A DNA stretch of 64,000 bases from Mantis religiosa (lineage: Eukaryota; Arthropoda; Insecta; Mantodea; Mantidae): positions 106,312,564 through 106,376,563 of the forward strand of contig CM060947.1 of assembly GCA_030765055.1 (NCBI GenBank), written 5' to 3'. Made by a program: the position numbers and the translations under genes. The notes beneath the pieces were generated by a model. That model saw only the letters and a list, made by a program, of their open reading frames with translations, searched no databases and had not been told where the DNA came from. This document shows, in pieces, positions 45,553 through 57,685 of this stretch (its first letter is position 1; every line of letters starts with the position of its first letter).

Positions 45553-45801
45553 TTTTTTTTTTAATAATGTTATGTCCTCCAACGTTAAGTCATATCGGAC
45601 GGTGAACGAACGGGTGAAATGATGCTCAAATGCATCCAGGGTCCATAGAGCTTAGAGTTACCCAACATTCGTCCTTCAGGATAAGGGAAAATCCTGGAAA
45701 AAACCTTATCCAGGTAACTCACCCTGACCGAGATTCGAACTCGGGACCTCTTGAACGTGAGGCAGACATGCTACCATCTACTTTACCGAGGTGGGCAAAA
45801 G
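45553..45801 (-). mobile_element. SINE family 1, copy h
   Basis: Minus-strand copy with head GCCCACCTCGGTAAAGTAG and B box CGAGTTCGAATCTCGG. The 3' end is GTTGGAGGACATAACATT plus a T10 run on the plus strand. An 8 bp TSD, TTATTGAT, lies at 45545-45552 and 45802-45809. Confidence 0.9.
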
Positions 45802-45829
45802 TTATTGATATAACTACATTCCATATATA

Positions 45830-46990
45830 GGGTGTTTCTAAATTAGACCGACAAAACTTGGCAGTAGATAGATAACCTTATGAGAATCATATTTTGTCAA
45901 GTAACCTATGGGCTATGACACTTCATTTCAGTGCAAGGTGGATATTAATAGGAAGGAATTGGAGAAAACAGAGTACACTTGTGTGAGTCCAAGAGGCATT
46001 TATTATTACTACTATCACTAGGTTTGCTTACTTCCAGAGCTCACTAGCATTCTGTACTGTTTACAGCATGTATTTTTAATTCCCAGTCTGCCCCTTCTAA
46101 CTCAGCTCTACGTACTGTTTCAGTTATAATGTGTCTTTCATTGTGAACACAACAGTGATGTTTGGGAAGTACAGCAGATATGGAATGTTACACATGGCAT
46201 GAATTGGCAGACATACCCTTGGTATACGGTGAAGCATTAACATGTGGTCGTTTGGCGCAGAGGCTTTACTGGGAAAGATTTCCAAACTGCCGGTGTCCTC
46301 ACCATACGTTTGCCAGTATTCATTAGAGACTAAGTGAATGGGCGTTATTACACAGTCGAGCAGATGGGCAAGGATGGAGGCATGTTGTGTGAACACCTGA
46401 ACTTGAGGAAACTATGCTGCAGTGGGCAGCAAATAATCTTTCACTGAGTACTCGAGAGATCACATGACACTTTCGTACTGGCTATGTCATGATCGGAAGA
46501 ATTTTGCAGTAAATGCTATTGCATCCATATCATCTTGAGAGAGTTCATGCTCTTACACCAAGTGACTGTCCACTCCAAGTGAACTTCTGTAATTGATATT
46601 TGAACAAATTCATACTCCAACCAGAGTTTGCAAGCTGTGTATTGTTCATGGTTGAAGCACGCTTCACACGTGAGAGGATATTCAATTCCCACAATTCTTA
46701 TGTATGGTGCTTCGAAAATCCCCACTGCCTGGTCACCACGCTCTCCTGATTGACACCAATGGATTTTTCTTTGTGGGGCCATATGAAGGCAGTGGTTTAT
46801 GAAACTACTGTTGACGCAGAGGAAATCCTTATAGCATGAATTGCCAGCGCAGCAGCTGAAATTAGGGAAACCCCTGGCATCTTTGGAAGGGTAAGACAAG
46901 GTATGGCATGGTGATACACTTCTTGTCTTGAAGTTAATGAAAGTGTGTTCCAGCACTTGCTGATGTGATAAAGACAACTAATTGGACAAA
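45830..46990 (+). pseudogene. IS630/Tc1-like DDE transposase pseudogene
   Basis: Starts near a terminal-repeat-like GGGTGTTTCTAAATTAG at 45831. Plus-strand frames give HELADIPLVYGEALTCGRLA, RERFPN-type PNCRCPHHTFASIH, a PELEETMLQWAANN (HTH block), STREIT, then EACFTREDIQFPQ-type pieces, WIFLWGHMKAV, ETTVDAEEILIA and RIASAAAEIRETPGIFGRVR. This is the order of a DUF4817-type HTH plus DDE transposase common in insects. Frameshifts and stops are numerous. The long minus-strand frame at 46516-46977 is a shadow of it. Confidence 0.75.
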
Positions 46991-47199
46991 TTGTCTGTCT
47001 TTTGTTTTAAACAATTGGGTGAATGAACTTTTATTTTTTCATTATGTTTAGTTCTTCTTGCCTGCACAATAAACACACAAATGTATGTGAAACTGAATGG
47101 CGTATTATTTGCACAAGTCTACTTATGTCCACTCCTTCCACTCCAATATCCATACTGGAATAAGTAAAATTAAAATAAAGTTTCAGATATAGAGGCTAT

Positions 47200-47640
47200 A
47201 AGTGATAAACTAAATTCTAGCGTATTTAATTATTTTCAAATATAGTGGATCAACTAATAAATTTAACAGCCACAACAGATGCAATCTCATTGGCATTGAG
47301 ACACTGTATCTCTTGCTTCTATTACAAAAGTAAAAAAGTCTTAAAAGTAAATTCTCATGTAAACCTGATAATATACCAGATTCCATAGTAAAAGCAGTTA
47401 GTTCCTGATGTTTGCAATGCATTGTCGTCAAATGGCCATTTTACTTTTTAAAAGTAGCTAAGATCAAGCCACTCTTTAAAAAGGGAGAAAAGGAAAGGAC
47501 TGAAAATTATAAGAGCAATATCCATGTTTTTGGTTTTCTCAAAGATCATTCAGACATTGATGTACACTAGATTAGCAACTCTTGAAATTGTTTCCTTATT
47601 TCCGGTTCATAGCATGGTTAAAAAGAGAGAGAGAGAGAAG
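47200..47640 (+). pseudogene. LINE C remnant, RT part 1
   Basis: Frames read PDSIVKAVSS and then LKVAKIKPLFKKGEKERTEN followed by YKSNIHVF and KIIQTLMYTRLATLEI-type pieces. This is the conserved KVAKIxPLFKKGD...NYRPIS start of a non-LTR RT. It is probably the same element as 48530-48700, separated by about 0.9 kb of other sequence. Confidence 0.65.
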
Positions 47641-48529
47641 TTTATTTTATTTTCTTACTCATTAATACACCAGGAAACCTAAAAAATCTATTCTAATCCA
47701 CTTCGGTTTATTAGCCATGGAATTCATATGGAATTATAGACATCGTCAAACAATTGAAAGAAGTATTAAACATTTACAATATGAAGATTATAATTTACTT
47801 ATACAAATTACTATTTACATTTGAAAGCATTTGGACAGTGTGTACAATCATATCACACTCAGTTAAATTGAATATTCTACAGACACTGATAGCAGGTATT
47901 AAACTTCAGGAATTTTGAAGATGTTCCTTCATTGATGAATCTTGCATTCTTGATCACATGAAAGGAATAAGAACAAAACATATTGGTTTACATCTGGTTT
48001 GGTTTGTTACATATGATTTACATTTTTTTCTGGATTATATTCTGAATATTTATTTCTGAGTAAAACTTATTTTTTTAAAAGAATATACATAATTCTTCTT
48101 TGAACATATTTAAAGAGGATGTTTTTTAATTTACTTCTTCTTCTGTCCCCTGATGCCAGTAAGCTTTGGGTTCACCTCATTCTGTCCATCGCCTCCATGC
48201 CTCCTGGTCTCTGCTCATTTTTCTCATTTCAGTCTTGTTTTCCCCCTCCTCTCTACAGCATCCTCTCAATTTATCCTCGGTTTTAATTTAGTTGGCACTT
48301 TAATTATACAAAACATTTCAATTGCTTTTATAAGTTCTAATTAAGTTAGTCCTTCACACTATGAGACATTTCTTCAAATTAAGTTAGTCCTTTGTACTAT
48401 GTGACATTTCTATTTGTAAAATATTCTGTACAGCTTTTTTAAAGTTCTTACTATTGAGTCCCTTTACATGTTTTGGAAAGGAATATAACTTTGTGTGATG
48501 TCAATCTGTTAAAAAACTGTTGACATTGT

Positions 48530-48700
48530 AAATCTTAGCTTACTGCTGGAAAAGCTAAATTCATGTGGTATTAGAGGAATGGCCAATCAATCTTTTCAGG
48601 GGTATCTAGAGAATAGGAAGCAGTTTTGGAAATACTCATACAGATCTAACCAAAGGTTTATTGATCATAGCATCCTGAATGGTTCAATTTTATGGCCAAT
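48530..48700 (+). pseudogene. LINE C remnant, RT part 2
   Basis: Reads LLEKLNSCGIRGMANQSFQG and then YLENRKQFW, the block L..KL...GIRG.....F..YL.NR.Q of non-LTR RTs. It ends at a (GAT)n tract (48714-48750). Confidence 0.7.
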
Positions 48701-48712
48701 ATAATAATAATA

Positions 48713-48750
<38 letters not shown>

Positions 48751-49029
48751 AATAATAATAATAACAATAACACTAACACTAGTAATAGTAATAATTAATA
48801 ATAATAATACTTTATTATCACCTTATGTTTTACAAGCATTGTTGAAAACAGGCAAGTCGTCAATTATATACAATTAAAGTTGCTGGATATTTTGATATAT
48901 ATATATTCAGATATTAGAAGAAACTAAAACTTAGGTGATGTTATTCTAAATGTATAATGTCTTGTACACCTAATACAGTGTCTAGGTATTAGTCATAAGT
49001 ATTGTAAAATAAGAAACTAGCACTCAAAC

Positions 49030-51614
49030 GATAAATTCTGAAGTTGTAGTCTTAGTTTAGAAATTCATCAAGTGAATAAAAAACATTATTAATTAAATAT
49101 GATTTCAAGAAAAAATTGAATTTTGTTATGTTACTAGACACTTTAACTTCTGCTGGGAGTTTGTTATATTGCTTGGCTCCCATGTAACTAGGCAACTTGT
49201 CACACAGGTGGAGTCTATACATCATAGTAACGAAATTATTCTTGTTTCTTGTGTTGTGGTTATGAATATCCGAATTTGTTTGCCATGGGATGTATTTTAT
49301 CATATATAAAATTGTTTTGTAGATGTACAGGCTTGTCAGCATCATTATTTTTTGCTGACGAAAGGCTTCCCTACATGATTCGTTAATTTTTAAATTAGAT
49401 ATATATCTAATTGCTCTTTTCTGTAAAGTAAAAATTTTGTTTAAATTTAATTTCGAAGTATTGCCCCAGATCTCCAGACCATATGAGATGTGTGACTGAA
49501 TGAGGGAGAAATAAATTATTCTAATAGTTGCTTCTGGGACATAGTTATTTAGACACTGTAAAAGAAATAAATTTTTACTTAGTTTTAATGCTAATTGGTC
49601 AACATGGGGTGTAAAAGATAACTTTTGTCCAGTGTGACCCCAAGTAGTTGTACATTGTCAACCTATTTATCAAGTTGCTGTCAATATTTAATTGTATAGG
49701 CGCATTCAGTGTCTTCAAGCCAAATGTTATGAGTTCACATTTTGATGCATTTATACTTAAGTTTAATGTAGAAAAGTACTGCAATAGTTTTGTAGTTGTT
49801 ATATATAGGGTTTCTTCTAGCATTTTGCTTGATGTATTGCTGGCTATGACAGTCTGCATATTGTATTAATTTTGTATTGTTATGTACATATTCAGCTATA
49901 TCGTGTATATATAAAATAAATAAAAGAGGACCAAGGATTGATCCCTGTGGGACCCCGTATGTCAGTTCCGTTGTAGTTGATATAACATCGCCATTAATGG
50001 AATTCAAAACTACATATTGTTTCCTATTTGTCATATAGGATTCTATTAATTTGTATCCTAGACCTCTAATTCCCAAAAGTTGCAGTTTGTTCATTAGTAT
50101 ACTTTTATCAACACAGTCGAAAGCTTTAGTAAGATCTAATAAGATTGCTGTTGCATATCTACCTGCATTGATATTTTTTATAATTTCTTGAATGCATTCA
50201 ATGACTGCACAGACTGTTGATCTATTTTTTACAAAACCATTTTGGTGTTTAGGTATAAGACTGAATTTATTTAAAAAGCCCATGAACCTTTTATAGATTA
50301 ATTGTTCAAGGATTTTTGAGATGGCAGGTAAGATAGATATTGGGCGGTAATTATTTAGTTCTCTTTTGTCTCCTTTTTTAAAGATTGGTGCTACCTTGGC
50401 GATTTTTAATTTGTCTGGGAAGATTCCAATTTCTAGACAAGAGTTTATTATATCAGCAAGGGGATTTACAATTTCCTGACTACATGTTTTCAGTAATGAC
50501 ATAGGAATACCATCTACACCAAGGCTGTTCTTTGCTTTTAAATGTTTTATTATACTGCGGATTTCATTTGCACAGGTTGGGTAGAAGTAAATACTTGATG
50601 ATTTTTCGATCTCGTTTTATCACTCACATTGTTTGGTTTCGAGTTATTGCAGTTGGTTTTATTGAGGTTATGTATATTTTTTCCAACTGAGGCAAAATGA
50701 TTATTGAAAGCTGCAGCTGCCTTTCTCAGGTCATCTGTGATACCTTCTTTCGTCTTGATTACATAGACGCTAGCATCAGCAAAATTTGATGGTTTTCGGA
50801 ATTCATTTATTACCTGCCAGCTGGATTTACAAATGTTTGGTGAATTTAGGATTTTACGACTTACGCTTTCTCATTTGGCATTTACAACCGTTTGCTCATA
50901 GATATGTTTTAAGCTTTTTAAACCAATTTTATTAGCTTCAGTGTTGTAGTGGTTTACCTTAGAAATAGCTAATTTTAATTGAATTCGCATTTGTTTAATT
51001 TCTGGTGTAATCCATTGTATATTCGTTGCTTTATTTTGTTTTTTATTTCTACTACTAATAAGAGGACAGTAAATATTTATATTGTCCTTTATAATTTTAT
51101 AAAATATGTCTAGCTTTTTATTTGGATCAGACTCCATGTATATATCCCCCCAGTCAACAGCTATAAGGGCTTTTTTTAACAGAAATAGATTGGTTTCGTT
51201 AAAGGAATTATAACTTCTTTTTACAGTTTTGGATACAGTAGGAAATTTGTTTTCAAAAAGTTCTTGGAAACTGACCATTTGGGCAGTATGGTCTGATAGA
51301 CAAGAATGGATTACTTCAGTTTTATATGGCAAGTCAGTGATGTTTGTGATAATGTTATCAATTATTGAGGCTGTGTTTGTGGTAATACGAGTGGGCTCAT
51401 TGATTGTTAATTTTAGATTAAATTCATTTAGTAAGCATTCAAGTTTAATTTTTGAGGGTGTATTATTATGGGTATTTATATTTAGGTCACCTAATATTAT
51501 AATTTTTGTGTTACTTTTTGCCAGATGCATTTCTAGTAAGAGCGTTATATGCCCTGGCATTGGGTTTTTCATTTTCACTCTATTGTTCATACCTTTTATT
51601 AAATCACCTACCAA
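49030..51614 (-). pseudogene. LINE D with endonuclease and RT, inactivated
   Basis: The minus strand from 51614 encodes IIILGDLNINTHN, SIIDNIITNI and SCLSDHTAQM, the end of an APE-type endonuclease. Next come IAKVAPIFKKGDKRELNNYR with PISILPAISKILEQ, FVKNRSTVCAVIE, LLDLTKAFDCVDKS, YGVPQGSILGPLLF and IQYAD. There the catalytic YADDT box is broken by a small deletion, and the reading moves to another frame (TVIASNTSSKMLEETLYITT). The C-terminus HNHNTRNKNNFVTMM...KQYNKLP is at 49052-49345. The 5' part of the endonuclease is missing, and a SINE abuts the truncation. Confidence 0.88.
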
Positions 51615-51875
51615 CTACCCGCCTCAGTAGCGTGGTGGTAGCGAGTCTGCCTCACGTTCAAGAAGTCCCGAGTTCGAATCTCGGTCAGGGTCAGCTACCT
51701 GGATAAGGTTTTTCCGGGGTTTTCCCTTATCCTGAAAGACGAATATCAGGTAACTCTAAGCTCTATGGACCCTGGGTTCATTTGAGCATCATTTCACCCA
51801 TTTCATTCATCTTCCGATATGACTTAACTTTGGAGGACGTAAAATTACAAAAAAAAAAAAAAAAAAAAAAAAAAA
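51615..51875 (+). mobile_element. SINE family 1, copy i, with 27-base A tail
   Basis: Head ACCCGCCTCAGTAGCGTGGT, B box CGAGTTCGAATCTCGG, body GATAAGGTTTTTCCGGGG and 3' end TTTGGAGGACGTAAAATTAC followed by 27 A (51849-51875). It abuts the truncated 5' side of LINE D. No TSD was recognised. Confidence 0.88.
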
Positions 51876-51879
51876 TGTA

Positions 51880-52884
51880 TACAGACTTTCACCGCCAGTA
51901 TTTCTGAAATGGAAAGTGCTATTGATGTGGAGTTTTCACAGCCTTGTTTGGTAGTTAGGGGCTCGTTTTAGCCTATAAATAGATTTTAATAAGACTTAGA
52001 AGGTGTATTTTTGGAGCAAACATACATTTTTTTTTTTTAAATGGAGCAATGCCTAATTACATAAAAATCAGAAGTACGGTAACTTAGAATGTTAATAGTG
52101 TTTACTGCAGGATTCTAGTGCCAGTAGTTCACAAGATATTTTTGAAACTTTTGAAATCAGTCAGAATGAAGGTTCGCAGGTTGTTCAAAATACATAGTGT
52201 CATGCTGGTCACAAAACTGGGCCAGGCTGCAGGTGAGGAGGGTTAAAACCAATTTGGCCACTGTTGCTGCTACCTACTGTTACAAGTCAGGGAAATAACA
52301 AAGCCTTTTTGTTCTGCTGCTCAGGCTTTGAGATTTTGATTTTTCTGGATTGGAGAAGGTACAATTTAATGAACAATTGGCAAGCATGAATTAAAATCAT
52401 TATGGTTCTTTTTGAGGAAATAAAACATGAAAATGTTGCTACAAAGGATAGTTTGGGGTGAGGAATCGTTTTCTAAAAATTCATTATTTGGGTTCAGATG
52501 ATTATTTAAAACAACTTAAAGTGAAATTTGTATATTGAATTATGTGTTGGAATACATTTCCTGTACTTATTATAGGTAAACTGCATAGAAGTTAAATATA
52601 CAAAATAATGTACCTTTTATCAGCCCTAGTCTTCAGAGATGGTAAATTAATTATGTGAAATTTACACCTGAATGAGCTAAAGATGGTAGTGTTTTTGGGG
52701 AAAACTGTGGAAGATTAACACTTATCTGCAACTCATTCCAACTCTGGTCCAGTGGATTGGAAAACAGAATAATATTGCTGCACCAGAAGTGTAGGTGGTT
52801 AACATCATGGAGTTTCTAAACCATTTGGGTTCTGACTGATATTAATCTACATTTTGCACAATTAACAATCTCATTTTATTGCAG
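51880..52884. other. Intron 1 of the plus-strand gene, 3' part
   Basis: No repeat or frame was recognised. The last bases, CATTTTATTGCAG, form the acceptor for exon 2. Confidence 0.45.
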
Positions 52885-53012
52885 GTGTTCCCTCACGGCA
52901 ACCTGCATGGGAGCCACCACTTCAGACTCATACGATGTCAAGGAAGAGACCTAGAGAAGAAGGAAATTGTATTGTTGATGAACCAAGTGTATCTTCCCTG
53001 CCAGCACTAATG
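52885..53012 (+). CDS. Unidentified host gene, exon 2 (43 codons)
   Basis: Acceptor TTTTATTGCAG and donor CTAATG|GTATTT bound 128 bases that complete the split Gly codon from exon 1 and end phase 0. It encodes GVPSRQPAWEPPLQTHTMSR, then KRPREEGNCIVDEPSVSSLP and ALM. KRPR could act in nuclear import (inference). If the donor is not used, the frame runs 18 more codons to a TAA. Together with exon 1 the known part is 94 residues: acidic N-terminus, basic middle, no recognised domain. Confidence 0.6.
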
Positions 53013-53848
53013 GTATTTCAGTTTTCATTATATATAGAAAAGTGTTTTCACAGTGCAGTGTGTGTTTCATAATATTTTAAGATTTGTTCTTATTTTTATA
53101 TAAATAATGCATTTTTTATTTATTATAAACACATATTAACAGCTGAAAAATATCATAATCTCAGTACAAAAGGTAACTATTAGGTTTATGTTTCATACTT
53201 TCTTAAAAGCTATTCATGTTCAGTAGTTCAGATTGTACATTTCAATTTTCCATTTCCATGCACATGAATTTAAATCAAATTTATTTTGTGGTTACAAGTT
53301 GTAAATAGTGAAGTGAAATGATAACTTGAAAGATTGTTGAATTAGATTTATCTAACTTCACTTACTTAAATTAAGATTCGTAACATGTTTCAGGAGGAAC
53401 TTAACATATAATCTAATTTATTTAAAATGTAGTCTATTTATTTGTCTTGCAATGTGTAATTTTACTTTTATTTATTATCTACTCAAAAAGCTTAAAAGAC
53501 AAAAATAATAATTTGAAAATTAAGCAATGATCGCCAAGCCAACCCTCTGAGGGCAATTGCGAACAATCACTCTGATTTTCTAGGAGTCTCATGAAATGAC
53601 AAAGGGAACCATTTTATCTTTGATGGAAATATAATTATATAAAATTTTGTGTATGTTTCACATTAAAGTCCTAACATGCAGATAAGAACTTCATGAATCA
53701 GGGACTTCTTATTTATAGCACCTATACAAATATTTTTTATGCCGGTAATGTAATTACAGTCACACCACTAAGAAAGGTAGTAAATAATTTAAACAAATAG
53801 CTACCAAATTTAGATATGTGGAATTTGTTCTTTGGTGAACGTCACAAA
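53013..53848. other. Downstream of exon 2, no further exon identified
   Basis: AT-rich. A 30-base segment at 53143-53172 with AACAG and GTAACT borders keeps phase but is too weak to call. No transposon was recognised. Confidence 0.35.
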
Positions 53849-54136
53849 CTAAGCTTTTGTTTCCCAACCACTGCAAGCTGCATGAGTCCAGTTTGAGCAT
53901 TTAGAGCCTTTGTGCCAGAGCTCGTTATTTTTTACAAACTCTCCACAGAAAGAGCAAATGTCAGTGTTACTTCTAATAACATATGGCACATCAAGTTTGT
54001 TACAATCATCATTGATATCTTGATATAGTATTGTAACGGCCAAACCCTCTTTTCTCTTCTTTTGAAGAACTGAAGTCAATCTTCCTTTTTGCTGTTTTTT
54101 CAGCTGTCTTCTTGGTGTTTTCAAATTTCTGTCCAA
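53849..54136 (-). pseudogene. Pogo/Jerky-type transposase C-terminal fragment
   Basis: A 95-codon frame with a Lys/Arg-rich start (KTPRRQLKKQQKGRL), then ICSFCGEFVKNNELWHKGSK and CSNWTHAACSGWE. The pattern C-x2-C ... W-x4-C-x2-W-x-H-x2-C is the PHD-like zinc-finger tail often found after DDE_1 domains of pogo/Tigger-like elements. One Cys of the usual WxxCxxC pair appears to be Gly. The DDE domain is absent. Confidence 0.55.
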
Positions 54137-54419
54137 AACTATTTTCCTTCTTCTGTGAGCATATTCGTTGCCAGGAAAGCTTCAGGTCCTATTTTATTTT
54201 CCTTCTTGCTTTTTCTTATTTGCTTCTTTTCATAAGTTTTTGTTTCATAAGAAAATATAGTATGTAATCATCTATTAGGCAATAAGGCAGTAGCTAACAC
54301 TGGGGCGCCATCACGAACACTGTTTGCCATTGACCCACGATAACATCATGGAAACATTGTGATGAACAACCATGAAAACTTGCTAATAAAAATAATCTTA
54401 TGTTTACATATATAATGCA

Positions 54420-54760
54420 AAATGAGATGAGATGCCAAACTTGGTATTTATCTTCAAAGGCTGTGACATGAAGATCTTCAAGAAAATTCTCGCACCTTAA
54501 AGTATTCTTTATGCGGAACATTTATTGGAAATGATTTTCTCAAAAATGACTAATGATTTTGATTAAAATACTGTATGTTTAAGATATTTTTATGCCATAT
54601 GAAATATGTATGTATCTTGAATTTTCTGGAAATCTTCCCAGAAACCCCCTTAATTCTGAATGACTTTTGCATAACTGGTAAAGTGTAAGAAATAAACAAA
54701 ATTTTACTGTACAGAAAATGCAGATGCCTTTAAAATACACAACTTATATCAAATACTTTT
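54420..54760. repeat. Dispersed unclassified repeat, best copy
   Basis: Contains GCCAAACTTGGTATTTATCT, CATGAAGATCTTCAAGAAAA, AAATGACTAATGATTTTGAT, TAAAATACTGTATGTTTAAG and TGACTTTTGCATAACTGGTA. Related strings occur at 29.8, 33.8, 35.5, 37.0, 40.6 and 57.5 kb. It is non-coding, has no TIR or tRNA-like head, and its boundaries are unknown. Confidence 0.5.
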
Positions 54761-54911
54761 TTTGTGGAGTGAACGAGATATTCCTTCTTATTTGTTTGAA
54801 TTTCCCAATACTTATACTTTGCTCAAATGGGAAGTCATTATTGTTACTTCTATGTCCTGTACATGCAAAGAAAACAGAATTTCAATGCTATTACATAGCA
54901 ACCATCTTTTA

Positions 54912-56941
54912 TGGCCTGTATTACGATCTCCGGTTAAGGTGTTGGTTAACAGTTAACTTGAAGTTACACGCAGATGTCAGTATTATGACCTTCGGTTAAG
55001 GGATAACTGAGAGTTATTTCTGTAGGTAAACTAACCCTCACCTCAAATACCAGTTAGTGAGATAACTTGTAGTTAACCTTCACACACAAAAAACAAAATG
55101 GCATACCTCCAGTCCAGATTGAATGTTGACAACAATTCTGAGGATGAAATATTGGCACAGTATTTATCTAATAGAAGAATAGCTAAAAAAATTAGAATGC
55201 AGAAAGATAATTTTGGGGAGTGGGATGAAGAAGAGTTCTAACAATGCAATCGATTGTCAAAACAGACCACATCAGGGATTTTAGAGGAAATTGGACCTAG
55301 TATCGAATTTAAGACAGAAAGGTATATAATATGATATGTTTGTGACATGTTGAAAATAAAATAAACCACATGAGTATTAGGTATATCTTGATGTAATAGG
55401 TTATGGAATGATAATTTCTAGTATCCCATGGTGTCAGTGACTTGTTACAAGCAATACAATATTTTATGCGATCATATTGCAATATGTTTTAACGAACATA
55501 AATGTAATAAAGCATGTTAAACCTATACCTGAAAATACACCCCATACTATATGGGTAGGTATGTATAAAAGAGCAGAAACAATTCTGAAGTAGTAAACAT
55601 TCGATTTTGCTAATAGTGGGTGCTATGTTGAATTTACGTTTTGTTAAAGCATTACCAGAGGAAAGTAACAAACTGTAACGCAAACAGTGAATAAAACAAA
55701 TTTTTTAGGTTATGCAATTTTATTGATGTCCAAACCATTATTGCGACCACTGTTCACACATATAATGTAGTACATGTAAAATACCATATTGGTTTTGTCC
55801 TACAGTGTGCCTTAATGAATACCATTTGCTAATTATATTTGCGGTTTATGCAGTGTGTGCACTGTCTCCATGCAAGTTGAAGTATTACTTCTGATTCTTG
55901 CCATACCTACCATAGATGGTGCAAATGCAGTACATAAATATATTTGCTGCAAATTGCACACGTAAATAAATGTTAAAACCTGTCCATCTTGTACCCTGTG
56001 ATATTTAAATGAAGCCATTTATTTGTTCAATTATGTTTTTCAATCAAGGACACAATGCTGTGACTGAAATGTGGCTGTTTGATTATGAAGTGCCAAGAAG
56101 AAATATAAGTTTTCTATAACCTGTTTTCTTAAAAGAAAACAATAGTTATTGCTTCATAACTAGCCAAATATATTAAGTTTAAAAACAAAAACATTACAGG
56201 TACCAAGTTACTGGTGCCAGAATACATATTTTATAACCTTGCTTTTATTCATGGATGACTTGTAATTTGTGGAGACCTTCCCTCTTTGCATATACCTCTG
56301 TGAAATGATAATTCATATAAGAAGAGGTGATTTATCCATGAGGATAAACTATATATAAACAAATTATTTTAGCCAAATTATAACATGTGCAATACTATTA
56401 TCAGAATTAATAACAGTGGTGTGGCCTTATTTTTAAAAAAATTTGACTGGTAATCTCTTGGTGTTCATAAATTAGCAAAGCATTCCATATATTCTCCATA
56501 TATCTAACCTATGTAATATATAACAACACTAACCTAATGCAACCCATATAACCTGTAACACTAACCTAACGCTATGGAAAAATCTAAACTGTAAACCAAC
56601 TATAATAATATACTGAACTATGCTAAACCTTATTACCAATGAACTATTAATAAAAATATACAGAAAACAGCTAATGAAAGGTTAAAACAAGATGCCTAAT
56701 GCTACTTCAAGTGTTTGGTTTTCCCGCCAATTACACATTCTAAATACAAGATAGCGTTGCAAACAAGTTAAGATCCTAGTGGAAAATATTGCCAACCGTT
56801 CACATCCCACCATAATGCACAGGGTAACAAACCTACCAGTAAATCGAGTTCGTAATACGAGACACTGAACCTAACCAATAGTTATCGATAGCTGAAAGGT
56901 AACAAACTTCAGCTAGTAACCGGTGCTTGTAATACAGGCCC
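54912..56941 (+). mobile_element. Harbinger (PIF) DNA transposon, 2030 bp, degraded
   Basis: The ends are TGGCCTGTATTACGATCTCC and, on the other strand, GGGCCTGTATTACAAGCACC. They share GGCCTGTATTAC and, a few bases on, CACCGGTTA/CTCCGGTTA. A TTA duplication lies at 54909-54911 and 56942-56944, the PIF/Harbinger target. An ORF remnant inside (55099-55322) encodes a HARBI1-like start. The rest of the interior has no recognisable transposase, so it is internally eroded and non-autonomous. Confidence 0.88.
55099..55322 (+). pseudogene. Harbinger transposase first-exon remnant
   Basis: MAYLQSRLNVDNNSEDEILA and a basic stretch (RRIAKKIRMQ) lead to DEEEF, then a stop, then RLSKQTTSGILEEIGPSIEF and KTER|GTATAT. 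This parallels HARBI1-like proteins, where (F/Y)RLSK...V...L..I precedes the DDE domain. The stop and the lack of a following DDE exon make it dead. Confidence 0.7.
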
Positions 56942-57299
56942 TTAAAAGATTTGACTATCGTGTAAGCTTACTCTATTCTTCTATTCCCATTGTACCTTAA
57001 GGAAATATGCAATAATATGCAATAATAAATGTGTCATGAAAGGGTTTGTCATTTCAACAGTGGAAACCCAAATAATAAAACTAAAATACTAGAATGATGC
57101 AGAATAAAAGAGGCAGTTGGCAATTTATGTCTTCTATAATGATGTTCCTTTGAAAAGGTGGAGACACCATTGCAGAAAATGGATACCTGTTTCTCCTCAG
57201 CAGCTGGCCAGATTACAACTATTTCATTTGAGGTTATCATGATGATTACCATACTATAGTTTTGTCTTCCCCAATTTCTCAGAACAGAGTGAGAAAAGA

Positions 57300-57480
57300 C
57301 CACAGTTGGATTTGCAAGGAGATTTGTTTCACTATGACAATGCCTTTGCGCATACTACATTAAAAGCAGTAGGGTTCCCAATAACATCCAAAATGAAATT
57401 GGCCAGCCATATGCCTTGTGGTCACATGTAACTGTTTTTCTGTTTCCAACAATTAAGAAACATTTAACAATTTAAGAAAA
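57300..57480 (+). pseudogene. Mariner-like fragment D
   Basis: Plus-strand frames show FHYDNAFAHTTLKAV (second Asp region, cf. LLHYDNAPAHT) and about 100 bases later FLFPTIKKHL (cf. FLFPKLKKHL after the third Asp). There is too little left for subfamily assignment. Confidence 0.45.
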
Positions 57481-57631
57481 CCCTTCTGTTCAAACTGTTC
57501 TGTGTACTGATGTTGTTCATTATGTTTGATTTTTTCAAAAATGACTTTTTGTGGTTTTGACTGAAATGTCATATATGAGGTGCCTAGTAAAATAAGCCAC
57601 AAATCCATTCACTTAAACTTTTGGAAAATTG

Positions 57632-57682
<51 letters not shown>
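57632..57682 (+). repeat. 51-base poly(A) tract
   Basis: An uninterrupted A run, preceded by text resembling the dispersed repeat (57480-57590). It may be the tail of a retroposed copy, or simple slippage. Confidence 0.9.

Positions 57683-57685
<3 letters not shown>

Noticed and set aside
46516..46977. 153-codon minus-strand open frame
   Set aside because: The plus strand over the same bases encodes recognisable transposase blocks (WIFLWGHMKAV, AEIRETPGIFGRVR), so the minus frame is a shadow.
53013..53066. Exon 2 reading through to a TAA 18 codons later as a terminal exon
   Set aside because: The GTATTT donor is plausible and the read-through residues look intronic. It cannot be excluded without transcripts.
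53143..53172. 30-base micro-exon of the plus-strand gene (AACAG acceptor, GTAACT donor, phase 0)
   Set aside because: It fits the phase, but the polypyrimidine tract is poor and the encoded ten residues carry no supporting similarity.
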